From Caldimonas sp. (GTDB taxonomy: Bacteria; Pseudomonadota; Gammaproteobacteria; Burkholderiales; Burkholderiaceae_C): 7,374 nt of DNA. This document shows positions 1-6,217 of this stretch, in pieces. Position numbers and translations under genes: made by a program. The stretch lies in NCBI GenBank assembly GCA_030150305.1, contig JASLGD010000250.1:1-7374 (forward strand), read 5' to 3'. The notes under the pieces were generated by a model. The model made no database searches. It was not told the DNA's origin and worked only from the letters and a program-made list of their open reading frames with translations. Each line of letters starts with the position of its first letter. Position 1 is the first letter of the stretch.

Positions 1-451
1 TGCGATCGTCCATGCGGATCTCGACGCGGAGCGCGGCGAGCGCATCGAACGCCATCCGCGCGATCGCGCGCGCCGCCTCCGTCATCACGCCGCGGCCCTC
101 GCCCCCGGTCCGACGCCAGGCGCCGATCTCGAAGCTGCGCAGCGTCCAGTCGATGCGATGCAGCCCGGTGGCGCCGACCAGCTCGCCCTCCGCGTCACCG
201 CCGTCGGCGCGCGCGAACACGAACATCGGCAGGTCCTCGCGCAGCAGGAACTTCGCGTGCGCGCGCCGGCAGTGCGCCTCCGACTCGTCGACGCTCGGCA
301 GCGTCGCGGCCCACGGCATCCACGGCGCGAGCTCGGCGTGCGACGCGCGCACCGCGGCGTTGACGGCCGCGCCGTCGCCGCGCCGCGGCATGCGCAGGAC
401 GAGGCGGTCGGTCGCGATCCGCTCGGGGACGTCGATCAGCAGCGGGTCCAT
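1..451 (-). CDS. GNAT-family N-acetyltransferase, RimJ/RimL type (partial, C-terminus off the window)
   Basis: This gene reads leftwards from ATG at 451 and is cut by the left edge after 150 codons. The protein begins MDPLLIDVPERIATDRLVLR, the usual opening of RimJ/RimL-like acetyltransferases (RLxLR first strand). A W-x-P-W segment lies around residues 44-47. The acetyl-CoA pyrophosphate-binding loop is seen as RRTGGEGRGVMTEA around residues 113-126, matching the family's R-x-x-G-x-G pattern, followed by the helix AARAIARMAF. Family members are about 170-200 residues, so some 30-45 C-terminal residues are missing. They move an acetyl group from acetyl-CoA to an amine, either a protein N-terminus or a small molecule; the substrate cannot be told here. 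It is a soluble, presumably cytoplasmic protein. The start lies 7 nt beyond the MFS stop codon, so the two genes are one transcript and may be translationally coupled. A GAGG ribosome-binding site sits 5 nt before the ATG. Confidence 0.88.
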   Translation of the reverse strand, partial: MDPLLIDVPERIATDRLVLRMPRRGDGAAVNAAVRASHAELAPWMPWAATLPSVDESEAHCRRAHAKFLLREDLPMFVFARADGGDAEGELVGATGLHRIDWTLRSFEIGAWRRTGGEGRGVMTEAARAIARMAFDALAALRVEIRMDDR

Positions 452-456
452 GCGCG

Positions 457-460
457 CCTC
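457..460 (-). promoter_or_regulatory. Ribosome-binding site of the GNAT gene
   Basis: GAGG on the minus strand, 5 nt before the ATG at 451, overlapping the TGA stop codon of the MFS gene (459-461). The overlap of stop and ribosome-binding site argues for translational coupling of exporter and acetyltransferase. Confidence 0.6.
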
Positions 461-1808
461 ACGTCACGACGATGCGCGTGCCGACGTCGGCCTCGCCGCC
501 GACCCAGTCGTCGACCTCCTCGGCCCTGGGCAGCTCGCGCACGCGGCGGATGACGCCGAGCTGCCACGCCGCCGCGGCGAGCAGGAGCGCGCCGGCGCCC
601 GCGACCGCGAGCGACGCGCGCAGGCCGACGTGCTCGCCGAGCCAGCCGCCGAGCAGCGCGCCGGGCCCGGCGGGAATCAGGATCAGCCAGCGCATCGTGC
701 TCGTCATCCGCCCGAGCAGCGGCGCGGGCGTCACCGCCTGGCGCATCGCCAGGAAGTTGATGAAGATGAAGACCGCGCCGGTCGAGAACATCGTCAGCAT
801 CAACGCGAACGCAGCGATGCCCCACGCGTTCGCCGGCGCGACCGCGAGCAGCAGCCAGCCGCCGCCGCAGATCGCGAAGCCGAGGATGAGCGAGGGGCCG
901 GGGCCGATCGCGCGGCTGATGCGGTTGCCGAACACGCTCGCGATCACGCTGCCGACGCCCATCCCGGTGTACGCGAGGCCGATCGCGTTCTCCGACAGGC
1001 CGAGCGTGCGCGTCGCGAACAGGATCTGGACGACGATCGCCGCCTGGTGGCACGCCTGCCAGCTGCCGACGGCGAGCGCGAGCGCGACCAGCAACCGATG
1101 GCGGGCGACGAAGCGCACGCCGACCTTGAGGTCGTCCCAGAAGCGACGGCGGCGCGCGGCGGCGGCGTCGAGCGTCGCCTCGCGGACGTGGACGCCGCGC
1201 AGGATCAGCGCCGAGACCGAGACGAGCACGGCGTCGACGAGCAGCGCGAGCGGCGCGCCGACGACCTTGATCAGGGCGCCGGCGATTCCGGGCCCGGCGA
1301 CCTCGGCGGCCGACGACGCGAGCGCGTTCTTGGCGTGCGCCTCGACGAGGCGCTCGCGCGCGACGACCTGCGTGAGGACGATCTGCGCCGCGCTGCCCGC
1401 GACCGTGTAGACGCTGCCGAGGACGAAGCCGCACGCGTACAGCCACTCGATCGAGAGCCAGTGCAGCCACCACGCGACCGGAACGCTGAGCGCCACGACC
1501 GCGATCGTCAGCTCGCCGGCGATGTAGACCGGAAGCTTGCGAACGCGATCGAGCCAGACGCCCACCGGCAACGACAGCAGCACGAACGGCAGGATCTCGA
1601 CCGCGCCGAGCAGGCCCATCTGCGTCGGCGTCGCGTGCAGCAGCACCGCCGCCGTGAGCGGCAGCGCGAGCATCGTCACCTGGCCGCCGAACGAGCTGAT
1701 CGCGATCGACGTCCACAACCGCCGGTACGCGCGGTCGCGCAGCAGGTCGTTGGCCGGCAGCGTCGGCCGCCAGCGCAGCGCTGTTCTTGTTCTCACTCTG
1801 GACCACAT
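459..1808 (-). CDS. MFS transporter, MFS_3 / EntS-like putative exporter
   Basis: A 449-residue inner-membrane protein of the major facilitator superfamily. It opens with a short basic cytoplasmic stretch, then L-R-D-R-A-Y-R-R-L-W (residues 23-32), a lead-in common in MFS_3 exporters. The first hydrophobic helices lie at about 33-57 and 63-86. The loop between helices 2 and 3 carries the MFS motif A as GVWLDRVRK (83-91), with the conserved Gly, Asp and basic residues. Hydrophobic helices alternate with Arg-rich loops to the C-terminus, and the length suits 12 helices. Members of this group are proton-driven exporters of drugs, siderophores or other metabolites; the substrate is not visible. 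The open frame extends upstream to 2045, but that extension is Arg/Ser/Pro-rich non-helical sequence overlapping the leader hairpins. The ATG at 1808 has a good ribosome-binding site and sits at the natural start of the family. The GNAT gene follows after 7 nt. Confidence 0.92.
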   Translation of the reverse strand: MWSRVRTRTALRWRPTLPANDLLRDRAYRRLWTSIAISSFGGQVTMLALPLTAAVLLHATPTQMGLLGAVEILPFVLLSLPVGVWLDRVRKLPVYIAGELTIAVVALSVPVAWWLHWLSIEWLYACGFVLGSVYTVAGSAAQIVLTQVVARERLVEAHAKNALASSAAEVAGPGIAGALIKVVGAPLALLVDAVLVSVSALILRGVHVREATLDAAAARRRRFWDDLKVGVRFVARHRLLVALALAVGSWQACHQAAIVVQILFATRTLGLSENAIGLAYTGMGVGSVIASVFGNRISRAIGPGPSLILGFAICGGGWLLLAVAPANAWGIAAFALMLTMFSTGAVFIFINFLAMRQAVTPAPLLGRMTSTMRWLILIPAGPGALLGGWLGEHVGLRASLAVAGAGALLLAAAAWQLGVIRRVRELPRAEEVDDWVGGEADVGTRIVVT

Positions 1809-1812
1809 GGTT

Positions 1813-1818
1813 CCACCT
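1813..1818 (-). promoter_or_regulatory. Ribosome-binding site deciding the MFS start
   Basis: AGGTGG on the minus strand, 4 nt before the ATG at 1808 (7 nt if AGG is taken as the core). It supports 1808 rather than the far upstream in-frame ATG at 2045 as the start of the transporter. Confidence 0.7.
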
Positions 1819-1829
1819 GTTTTCTTCGC

Positions 1830-1943
1830 CGCTCCCCGATTCGCGGGGAGCGTGTGGGCCGTTCGGCCCGATGGCGGAAGAAACGAAGGGATCGATCGAA
1901 TCTTCCGCCGATGACTCAGCGGACTTCGATCGAAGAGGCTGAG
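1830..1943 (-). promoter_or_regulatory. Tandem inverted repeats in the MFS leader: candidate structured 5' UTR or operator region
   Basis: Four inverted repeats follow one another with gaps of only 3-5 nt. (1) 1830-1838 pairs with 1844-1852, a perfect 9-bp stem with a 5-nt loop (arm CGCTCCCCG). (2) 1856-1869 is GGGCCGTTCGGCCC, 5-6 bp. (3) GGCGGAAGA at 1873-1881 pairs perfectly with TCTTCCGCC at 1901-1909, with a 19-nt loop. (4) CTCAGC at 1915-1920 pairs with GCTGAG at 1938-1943, enclosing the palindrome CTTCGATCGAAG (1924-1935). The array ends 21 nt before the MFS start codon. No stem is followed by a T-run in the minus direction, so these are not simple terminators. I infer either a cis-regulatory RNA leader controlling the exporter or overlapping repressor operators. 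I do not recognise a known riboswitch class. Confidence 0.5.
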
Positions 1944-1947
1944 AGTG

Positions 1948-2094
1948 CTAGATCGGCGACGCCGGACGACGCCCGGCGGAGCGCTTGCCGATGCCGCCGA
2001 CGCTGCGCGCCCATTGCCAGGCGGCGCCGAGGGCGCTTCGGGCATGGAGGTGCATGGTGCGGTTCATCGGACGCTCGAAGAAGTTCGCGAGCAT
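1948..2094 (-). CDS. Possible small ORF, 48 residues, unknown function
   Basis: I do not recognise this peptide. It starts MLANFFERPMNRTMHLHARS and ends in a basic tail (GKRSAGRRPASPI). About 90% of its codons end in G or C, as in the neighbouring real genes, whereas the same frame just upstream (about 2095-2140) loses this bias; that is the main support. It lies between argJ and the MFS gene on the same strand, and its stop falls just before the run of inverted repeats. Against it: there is no clear ribosome-binding site, and the ATG at 2094 overlaps the -10 box of the candidate promoter. If that promoter is real, translation would have to begin at one of the inner Met codons (residue 10 or 14), giving 39 or 35 residues. 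It could be a leader peptide, a gene remnant or chance. Confidence 0.3.
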   Translation of the reverse strand: MLANFFERPMNRTMHLHARSALGAAWQWARSVGGIGKRSAGRRPASPI

Positions 2095-2122
2095 CGTACC
2101 AGCGGCTTCACGCCGCCGCCAA
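2093..2122 (-). promoter_or_regulatory. Candidate sigma70-type promoter for the MFS-GNAT unit
   Basis: On the minus strand, TTGGCG (2122-2117) is followed by an 18-nt spacer and TACGAT (2098-2093), the latter preceded by TGG as in extended -10 promoters. Each hexamer matches the consensus at four of six positions. Transcription would start near 2086 and give a leader of about 280 nt before the MFS gene, including the inverted-repeat array. This is a motif match only, in a GC-rich genome where such matches are rarer than usual. Confidence 0.3.
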
Positions 2123-2125
2123 GTG

Positions 2126-2180
2126 AAAAAGTCACCGCCGTTGCTGCGCGCCGACGCGATGCGCGCGCGCATGCGCAACG
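2126..2180 (-). terminator. Candidate intrinsic terminator after argJ
   Basis: Nine nt past the argJ stop (minus direction) a long hairpin can form. CGTTGC plus TGCGCGC (2139-2151) pairs with GCGCGCA (2165-2171) and GCAACG (2175-2180), 13 bp in all, with a 3-nt bulge and a 13-nt loop. It is followed after 8 nt by TTTTT (2130-2126), the only T-run in this stretch. The gap between stem and T-run is longer than in a classical terminator, so activity is uncertain. The position directly behind argJ and ahead of the candidate MFS promoter fits a transcript end. Confidence 0.35.
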
Positions 2181-2189
2181 TCGCGGAGG

Positions 2190-3419
2190 TCAGGAGCGGT
2201 AGTCGGCGTTGATGCGGACGTACTCGGTCGAGAAGTCGCACGTCCAGATCGTCGCCGACGCGTCGCCGCGATGGAGGTCGACGCGGACCGTGATCTCGCT
2301 CTGCTTCATCACGCGCTGGCCGTCTTCTTCGCGATAGCTCGGCTTGCGGCCGCCGCCGGCGACGACGTGGACGTCGTCGAGGAAGAGGTCGATCCTGGTC
2401 TGGTCGAGATCGGCGATGCCGGCGTAGCCGACCGCGGCGAGGATGCGGCCGAGGTTCGGGTCGCTCGCGAAGAACGCGGTCTTGACGAGCGGCGAGTGGC
2501 CGATCGCGTACGCCGCCTTGCGGCACTCGGCGACGCTCGTGCCGCCGTCGACGCGCACGGTGATGAACTTGGTCGCGCCCTCGCCGTCGCGGACGATCGC
2601 CTGCGCGAGCCGTTGCGACACCTCGACGACGGCATCGCGCAAGGCGCGGCCGTCGCCCGCGTCGAGGCTGGTGATCGGCGCGTTGCCGGCGCGGCCGGTC
2701 GCGATCAGCACGAACGAATCGTTGGTCGACGTGTCGCCGTCGATCGTGATGCAGTTGAACGACGCGTCGGCCGCCTCGCGTACGAGCCGCTGCACGAGCG
2801 CCGGCGCGATCGCGGCATCGGTCGCGACGAAGCCGAGCATCGTCGCCATGTCGGGCCGGATCATGCCGGCGCCCTTGCTGATGCCGGTGACCGCGACCGC
2901 CTTGCCGCCGACTCGAAGCTGCTTCGACGCCGCCTTGGCAACGGTGTCGGTCGTCATGATCGCCTCGGCGGCTTCGGCCCACGCGTTCGCGCGCGCCGCG
3001 GCGAGCGCCGACGGCAGCACCGCCTCGATCCGCTCGTGCGGCAGCGTCTCCATGATCACGCCGGTCGAGAAGGGCAGCACCTGCGCGGCGCCGCAGCCGA
3101 CGAGGCGCGCCAGCGCGTCGCACGTCGAGCGCGCCCGCGCGAGGCCGTCGGCGCCGGTGCCGGCGTTGGCGTTGCCGGTGTTGACGAGCAGCGCGCGAAC
3201 CTCGTTGCCCGCGGCGAGATGCTCGCGGCAGAGCTGGACCGGCGCGGCGCAGAAGCGGTTCGACGTGAAGACGCCCGCCACCGCCGCGCCCGGATCGACG
3301 CGGACGACGAGGACGTCGCGTCGGTTCGCCTTGCGCACTCCGGCCATCGCCGTGCCGAGCACGACCCCGGCGACCGGAAAGAGCGCGTTCGGATCGGGAG
3401 GGGCGAGGTGGACGGCCAT
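2190..3419 (-). CDS. argJ: Bifunctional glutamate N-acetyltransferase / amino-acid N-acetyltransferase ArgJ
   Basis: A 409-residue protein, the usual length for ArgJ. It transfers acetyl from N-acetylornithine to glutamate, recycling the acetyl group in arginine biosynthesis, and in bifunctional members also makes N-acetylglutamate from acetyl-CoA; it acts in the cytoplasm. Visible motifs are NTGNANAGTG (80-89), the oxyanion-hole STG (118-120), KGAGMIRPDMATML (182-195) with the autocleavage nucleophile Thr193, TDAAIAP (200-206), TIDGDTSTND (225-234), EGATKF (280-285), and the C-terminal INADYRS. The precursor is expected to self-cleave between Ala192 and Thr193 into alpha and beta chains. All key residues are present, so the gene looks intact. 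ATG at 3419 gives the family start MAVHL; no clear ribosome-binding site precedes it. It stands alone, with no other arg gene beside it, and is divergent from the histidine kinase. The wording is Betaproteobacteria-like. Confidence 0.97.
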   Translation of the reverse strand: MAVHLAPPDPNALFPVAGVVLGTAMAGVRKANRRDVLVVRVDPGAAVAGVFTSNRFCAAPVQLCREHLAAGNEVRALLVNTGNANAGTGADGLARARSTCDALARLVGCGAAQVLPFSTGVIMETLPHERIEAVLPSALAAARANAWAEAAEAIMTTDTVAKAASKQLRVGGKAVAVTGISKGAGMIRPDMATMLGFVATDAAIAPALVQRLVREAADASFNCITIDGDTSTNDSFVLIATGRAGNAPITSLDAGDGRALRDAVVEVSQRLAQAIVRDGEGATKFITVRVDGGTSVAECRKAAYAIGHSPLVKTAFFASDPNLGRILAAVGYAGIADLDQTRIDLFLDDVHVVAGGGRKPSYREEDGQRVMKQSEITVRVDLHRGDASATIWTCDFSTEYVRINADYRS

Positions 3420-3536
3420 GGCGATCGACGACGGTGGGGTCGCGCGATTGTCGGCGCTTTCGCAGCGACGGACGGCGGTCGCTTGGAGCGGCGACGCGCG
3501 TCGGGCAGACTCGCGGCCTCCGACCCATCGCACCGC
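3420..3536. promoter_or_regulatory. Divergent intergenic region between argJ and the histidine kinase
   Basis: A 117-bp gap that must hold the argJ promoter and possibly the kinase promoter. I see no convincing -35/-10 pair on either strand and no clear ribosome-binding site before either start, so transcript starts cannot be placed. An in-frame TTG at 3483 is an alternative kinase start inside this gap. Confidence 0.35.
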
Positions 3537-4877
3537 GTGGCCGCACCCCTTCATCGCACGCTCGCACGCCTGCTCGACGCGCCCACGTCGCCGGCGCGGC
3601 GCGAGGGCGAGCTCGACGCCGCATGGCCGCGCATCGCCGCGTGCCTCTGCGTCGCCGCGCTCTGGGGCCACGACCAGGCGGTCGGCCGCATCGACGCGGT
3701 CCGCCAGATCCTGCTCGGCATCGACGCGATCTATCTCGCGCTCGCGGTCGCGTCCCTGCTGCTCTTGCGTCGTGAACGGAGCGCGCGGCCGCCGACGGCC
3801 TCCTTCTTTCTCGTCGGCGACGCCGTCTTCCTGACGGCGATCGCCGCGCTCGACCCGCGCACCTTCGCGCTCGCCGCTCCGCTGCTGCTGGTCGTCGTCG
3901 TCCGCAACGGCATCCAGGACGGCGTGCGCGCGATGGTCGTCTCGTGGGCGGCCGCGCTCGCGGGATCGCCGCTCTTCTTCGTCGGTCCGCCGCGGGCCGG
4001 CCGGATCGAGCTCGTACTGACGTTCTTCGTCATGCTCGCGCTCGTTCCCCTCTTTTTCGCCGCGCTGATCCGCAGGATGCACGCGCTCGGCACGATCGAG
4101 GAGGAGCGCGCGCGGCTCGCCGCCGTCAACGACGCGGTCGCGGCGCGCAGCGCCTTCCTCGCGCGCGTCAGCCACGAGCTGCGCTCGCCGTTGCAGGGGA
4201 TCGTCTCGGCGCTCGACGTGCTGACGCTGCGCCAGGCGCCGCGCGCGAGCGCCGACGACGAGCTGCTGCAGCGCATCCGCCGCTCGTCGCTGCTGCTCAA
4301 CACGCATCTGCGCGACCTGCTGACGCTCGCCAAGGGCGAGGCCGGACACCTCGAGCTGCGGCCGGAGCCGTTCGACGCCTGTGCGCTCGTCGAGAGCGTC
4401 GCCGCCTCGGCGCTCGAGCTCGCGCGCGCGAAGAGGCTCGAGCTCGTCGTCGACGTCCCGCGCGACGCGATGTTCGTCGTCGCCGACGCGGCGCGCGTCG
4501 ATCAGATCCTGACCAACCTCGTCGTCAACTCGATCCACTACACCGAGCGCGGCCAGGTGCGGATCGCGCTCGGCAGCGATCGCCTCGACGAGCACGTCCT
4601 CGACTTCACCGTCGCCGACACCGGTCCCGGCATCCCCGAAGCGATGCTGCCGACGCTGCTCTCGCCCGACCGCACCGTCGCCTCGTCGCCGCGGCGCGGC
4701 GAAGGCTCGGGCATCGGCCTGGCGATCGTCCGCACGCTCGTCGATCGACTCGGCGGCAAGGTCGACGTGACGAGCCGACCCGGATCGGGAACGACCTTCA
4801 CGGTCGCGATTCCGGTCGAGCCCGTCGACGCGGACGAGCACGACAGCAGCCGCGAGAACCTCTGGACCGACGGCTGA
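3537..4877 (+). CDS. Membrane sensor histidine kinase (HisKA-HATPase_c), orphan
   Basis: A 446-residue inner-membrane two-component sensor kinase. Hydrophobic segments lie at about residues 31-44, 57-77, 87-104, 110-124, 131-150 and 157-178, giving five or six helices with short loops and no large periplasmic domain, so it may sense a membrane or intramembrane signal. A short charged linker follows (EEERARLAAVNDAVAARS). The HisKA phosphoacceptor is His213 in FLARVSHELRSPLQG. The ATP-binding domain shows the N box with Asn331 (QILTNLVVNSIHY), the G1 box DTGPGIP from Asp361, and the G2 box GEGSGIGLAIV from 388, then GSGTTFTVAIP. It has no PAS, HAMP or receiver domain. No response regulator is next to it, so its partner is elsewhere. 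The membrane part recalls RpfC-type input modules, but weakly. I chose GTG at 3537; no ribosome-binding site is visible and TTG at 3483 is possible. The frame stays open far upstream over argJ, which is a codon-bias shadow. Confidence 0.9.
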   Translation: MAAPLHRTLARLLDAPTSPARREGELDAAWPRIAACLCVAALWGHDQAVGRIDAVRQILLGIDAIYLALAVASLLLLRRERSARPPTASFFLVGDAVFLTAIAALDPRTFALAAPLLLVVVVRNGIQDGVRAMVVSWAAALAGSPLFFVGPPRAGRIELVLTFFVMLALVPLFFAALIRRMHALGTIEEERARLAAVNDAVAARSAFLARVSHELRSPLQGIVSALDVLTLRQAPRASADDELLQRIRRSSLLLNTHLRDLLTLAKGEAGHLELRPEPFDACALVESVAASALELARAKRLELVVDVPRDAMFVVADAARVDQILTNLVVNSIHYTERGQVRIALGSDRLDEHVLDFTVADTGPGIPEAMLPTLLSPDRTVASSPRRGEGSGIGLAIVRTLVDRLGGKVDVTSRPGSGTTFTVAIPVEPVDADEHDSSRENLWTDG

Positions 4878-4941
4878 CCGCGGGCGCGGACCGGCCGCCG
4901 CGCTCGCGCACACAATGCGGTCTCCAGCCGAGGAGCCGCCC
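4878..4941 (+). promoter_or_regulatory. Short gap between kinase and amidohydrolase
   Basis: 64 bp, very GC-rich, with no T-run and no convincing terminator, so read-through from the kinase gene is possible. It includes an in-frame ATG at 4915 that is an alternative amidohydrolase start. A CACAAT resembling a -10 box overlaps that ATG, but no -35 box is found at a proper distance. Confidence 0.25.
4931..4935 (+). promoter_or_regulatory. Ribosome-binding site deciding the amidohydrolase start
   Basis: AGGAG, 6 nt before GTG at 4942. Because this strong site lies inside the nine-codon extension that would start at ATG 4915 (which has no such site), GTG 4942 is the better start. Confidence 0.7.
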
Positions 4942-6207
4942 GTGTCCGCCAATGCCGTTTCCCCCCTCGCCGGCCGCATCGACGCCGCCGTCGCCGCGAT
5001 CGTCCCCCGTCTCCTGGCGTGGCGCCGCGACATCCATGCGCACCCCGAGCTCGGCAACCGCGAGGTGCGCACCGCGACGCTCGTCGCCGAGCACCTGCGC
5101 GCGCTCGAGCTCGACGACGTGCGCACCGAAGTCGGCGTCACCGGAGTCGTCGGCGTGCTGCGCGGCGCCAGGCCCGGCCCGGTCGTCGCGCTGCGCGCCG
5201 ACATGGATGCGCTGCCCGTCGAGGAGCGCACCGACGTCCCGTTCGCATCGAAGGTGCGAGCGACGTGGAACGGCGAGTCGGTCGGCGTCATGCATGCGTG
5301 CGGCCACGATGCCCACGTCGCGATCCTGATGGCGGTGGCATCGGTGCTCGCGGGGATGCGGGCCGAGCTCGCCGGCACGGTCAAGTTCATCTTCCAGCCG
5401 GCCGAGGAGATGCCGCCCGAGGGCGAGGAAGGCGGCGCGGAGCTGATGATCAAGGAGGGCTGCCTCGAGAACCCGGCGCCGGCAGCGATCTTCGGCCTGC
5501 ATGTGACATCGATGCTGCCGACCGGCGCGATCGGCTGGCGCGCCGGGCCCGCGATGGCGAGCTCCGACCGCTTTCGCATCACGGTCCGCGGCCGCCAGAC
5601 GCATGGCGCGATGCCGTGGCGCGGCGTCGACCCGATCGTCACCGCGGCGCAAGTCGTGCTCGGCCTGCAGACGATCGTCAGCCGTCAGGTCGACCTGACG
5701 CACGAGCCCGCGGTCGTGACCGTCGGCGCGATCAAGGGCGGCAACCGCGACAACATCATTCCCGACAGCGTCGAGATGCGCGGCACGATCCGCACCTTCG
5801 ACGAGACGATGCGCGACGACGTGCACTCGCGCGTCAAGGACACCGCCGAGCACATCAGCGCTGCCGCGCGCGCCGGTTGCGAGGTCTGCATCGACAAGAA
5901 GTACCCGGTGACGGTCAACGATCGCGAGCTCACGCACGCAACGCTGCCGACGCTCGAGCGCGTCGCCGGCGCGAACCATGTCGTCGCGATGCCGAAGATC
6001 GCCGGCTCGGAGGACTTCTCCTTCTATCAGCATGTCGTTCCAGGATTCTTCTTCTTCCTCGGAGTCACGCCGCGCGCGCAGGATGCGAAGACCGCGGCAC
6101 CGAACCACTCGCCGCTCTTCTACATCGACGAGGACGGCCTGCCGCTCGGCGTTCGCGCGCTCGCGCACGCGGCCGTCGACTGGCTGCACGCAAACACGGC
6201 CGGCTGA
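4942..6207 (+). CDS. M20 family (M20D) metal-dependent amidohydrolase, hippurate-hydrolase-like
   Basis: A 421-residue cytoplasmic hydrolase of peptidase family M20, subfamily D (hippurate hydrolase, N-acyl amino acid amidohydrolase, IAA-amino acid hydrolase relatives). Such enzymes use two metal ions to cut an acyl or aminoacyl amide bond; the exact substrate is not evident. The catalytic domain begins with WRRDIHAHPELG, then GPVVALRADMDALP. The metal ligands are all present: Cys120 and His122 in HACGHDAH, Glu155/Glu156 in FQPAEE, His187 in GLHV and His389 in APNHSPLFYIDE. The dimerisation (lid) domain lies between about 195 and 305, with GRQTHGAMPWRGVDP and GGNRDNIIPD as its typical marks. 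There is no signal peptide. A P-P-E-G-E-E-G-G insert follows the Glu pair, as seen in a subgroup of the family. GTG 4942 is favoured by its ribosome-binding site; ATG 4915 would add nine residues. The next gene begins 10 nt after the stop, so the two are probably co-transcribed. Confidence 0.93.
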   Translation: MSANAVSPLAGRIDAAVAAIVPRLLAWRRDIHAHPELGNREVRTATLVAEHLRALELDDVRTEVGVTGVVGVLRGARPGPVVALRADMDALPVEERTDVPFASKVRATWNGESVGVMHACGHDAHVAILMAVASVLAGMRAELAGTVKFIFQPAEEMPPEGEEGGAELMIKEGCLENPAPAAIFGLHVTSMLPTGAIGWRAGPAMASSDRFRITVRGRQTHGAMPWRGVDPIVTAAQVVLGLQTIVSRQVDLTHEPAVVTVGAIKGGNRDNIIPDSVEMRGTIRTFDETMRDDVHSRVKDTAEHISAAARAGCEVCIDKKYPVTVNDRELTHATLPTLERVAGANHVVAMPKIAGSEDFSFYQHVVPGFFFFLGVTPRAQDAKTAAPNHSPLFYIDEDGLPLGVRALAHAAVDWLHANTAG

Positions 6208-6217
6208 ATTGCGGGCG

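Noticed and set aside
1830..1852. GC-rich 9-bp hairpin as an intrinsic terminator
   Set aside because: No T-run follows it on either strand; in the minus direction it is followed by A-rich sequence and then the MFS ribosome-binding site.
1937..1950. GGCTGAGAGTGCTA on the plus strand, containing the CTGAGA typical of TPP riboswitches
   Set aside because: The other conserved TPP blocks are absent, no plus-strand gene follows, and CTGAG here is one arm of a local inverted repeat.
1809..2045. Upstream start of the MFS transporter at 2045
   Set aside because: The 79 added residues are Arg/Ser/Pro-rich, cover the inverted repeats and have no family counterpart; the start at 1808 has its own ribosome-binding site.
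12..2126. A 704-codon open frame on the plus strand across the GNAT and MFS genes
   Set aside because: It is antisense to two clear protein families. The product is an Arg/Asp/Ala-rich string with no domain, the usual result of few stop codons at about 70% GC.
2271..3536. Extension of the kinase frame upstream over argJ
   Set aside because: The added ~420 residues are antisense to argJ and of low-complexity charged composition; kinase homology and the membrane segments begin only after 3537.
3420..5642. Extension of the argJ frame upstream to give a 1150-residue protein
   Set aside because: The extension is antisense to the kinase and amidohydrolase genes, and ArgJ is complete from 3419 with the family's normal start and length.
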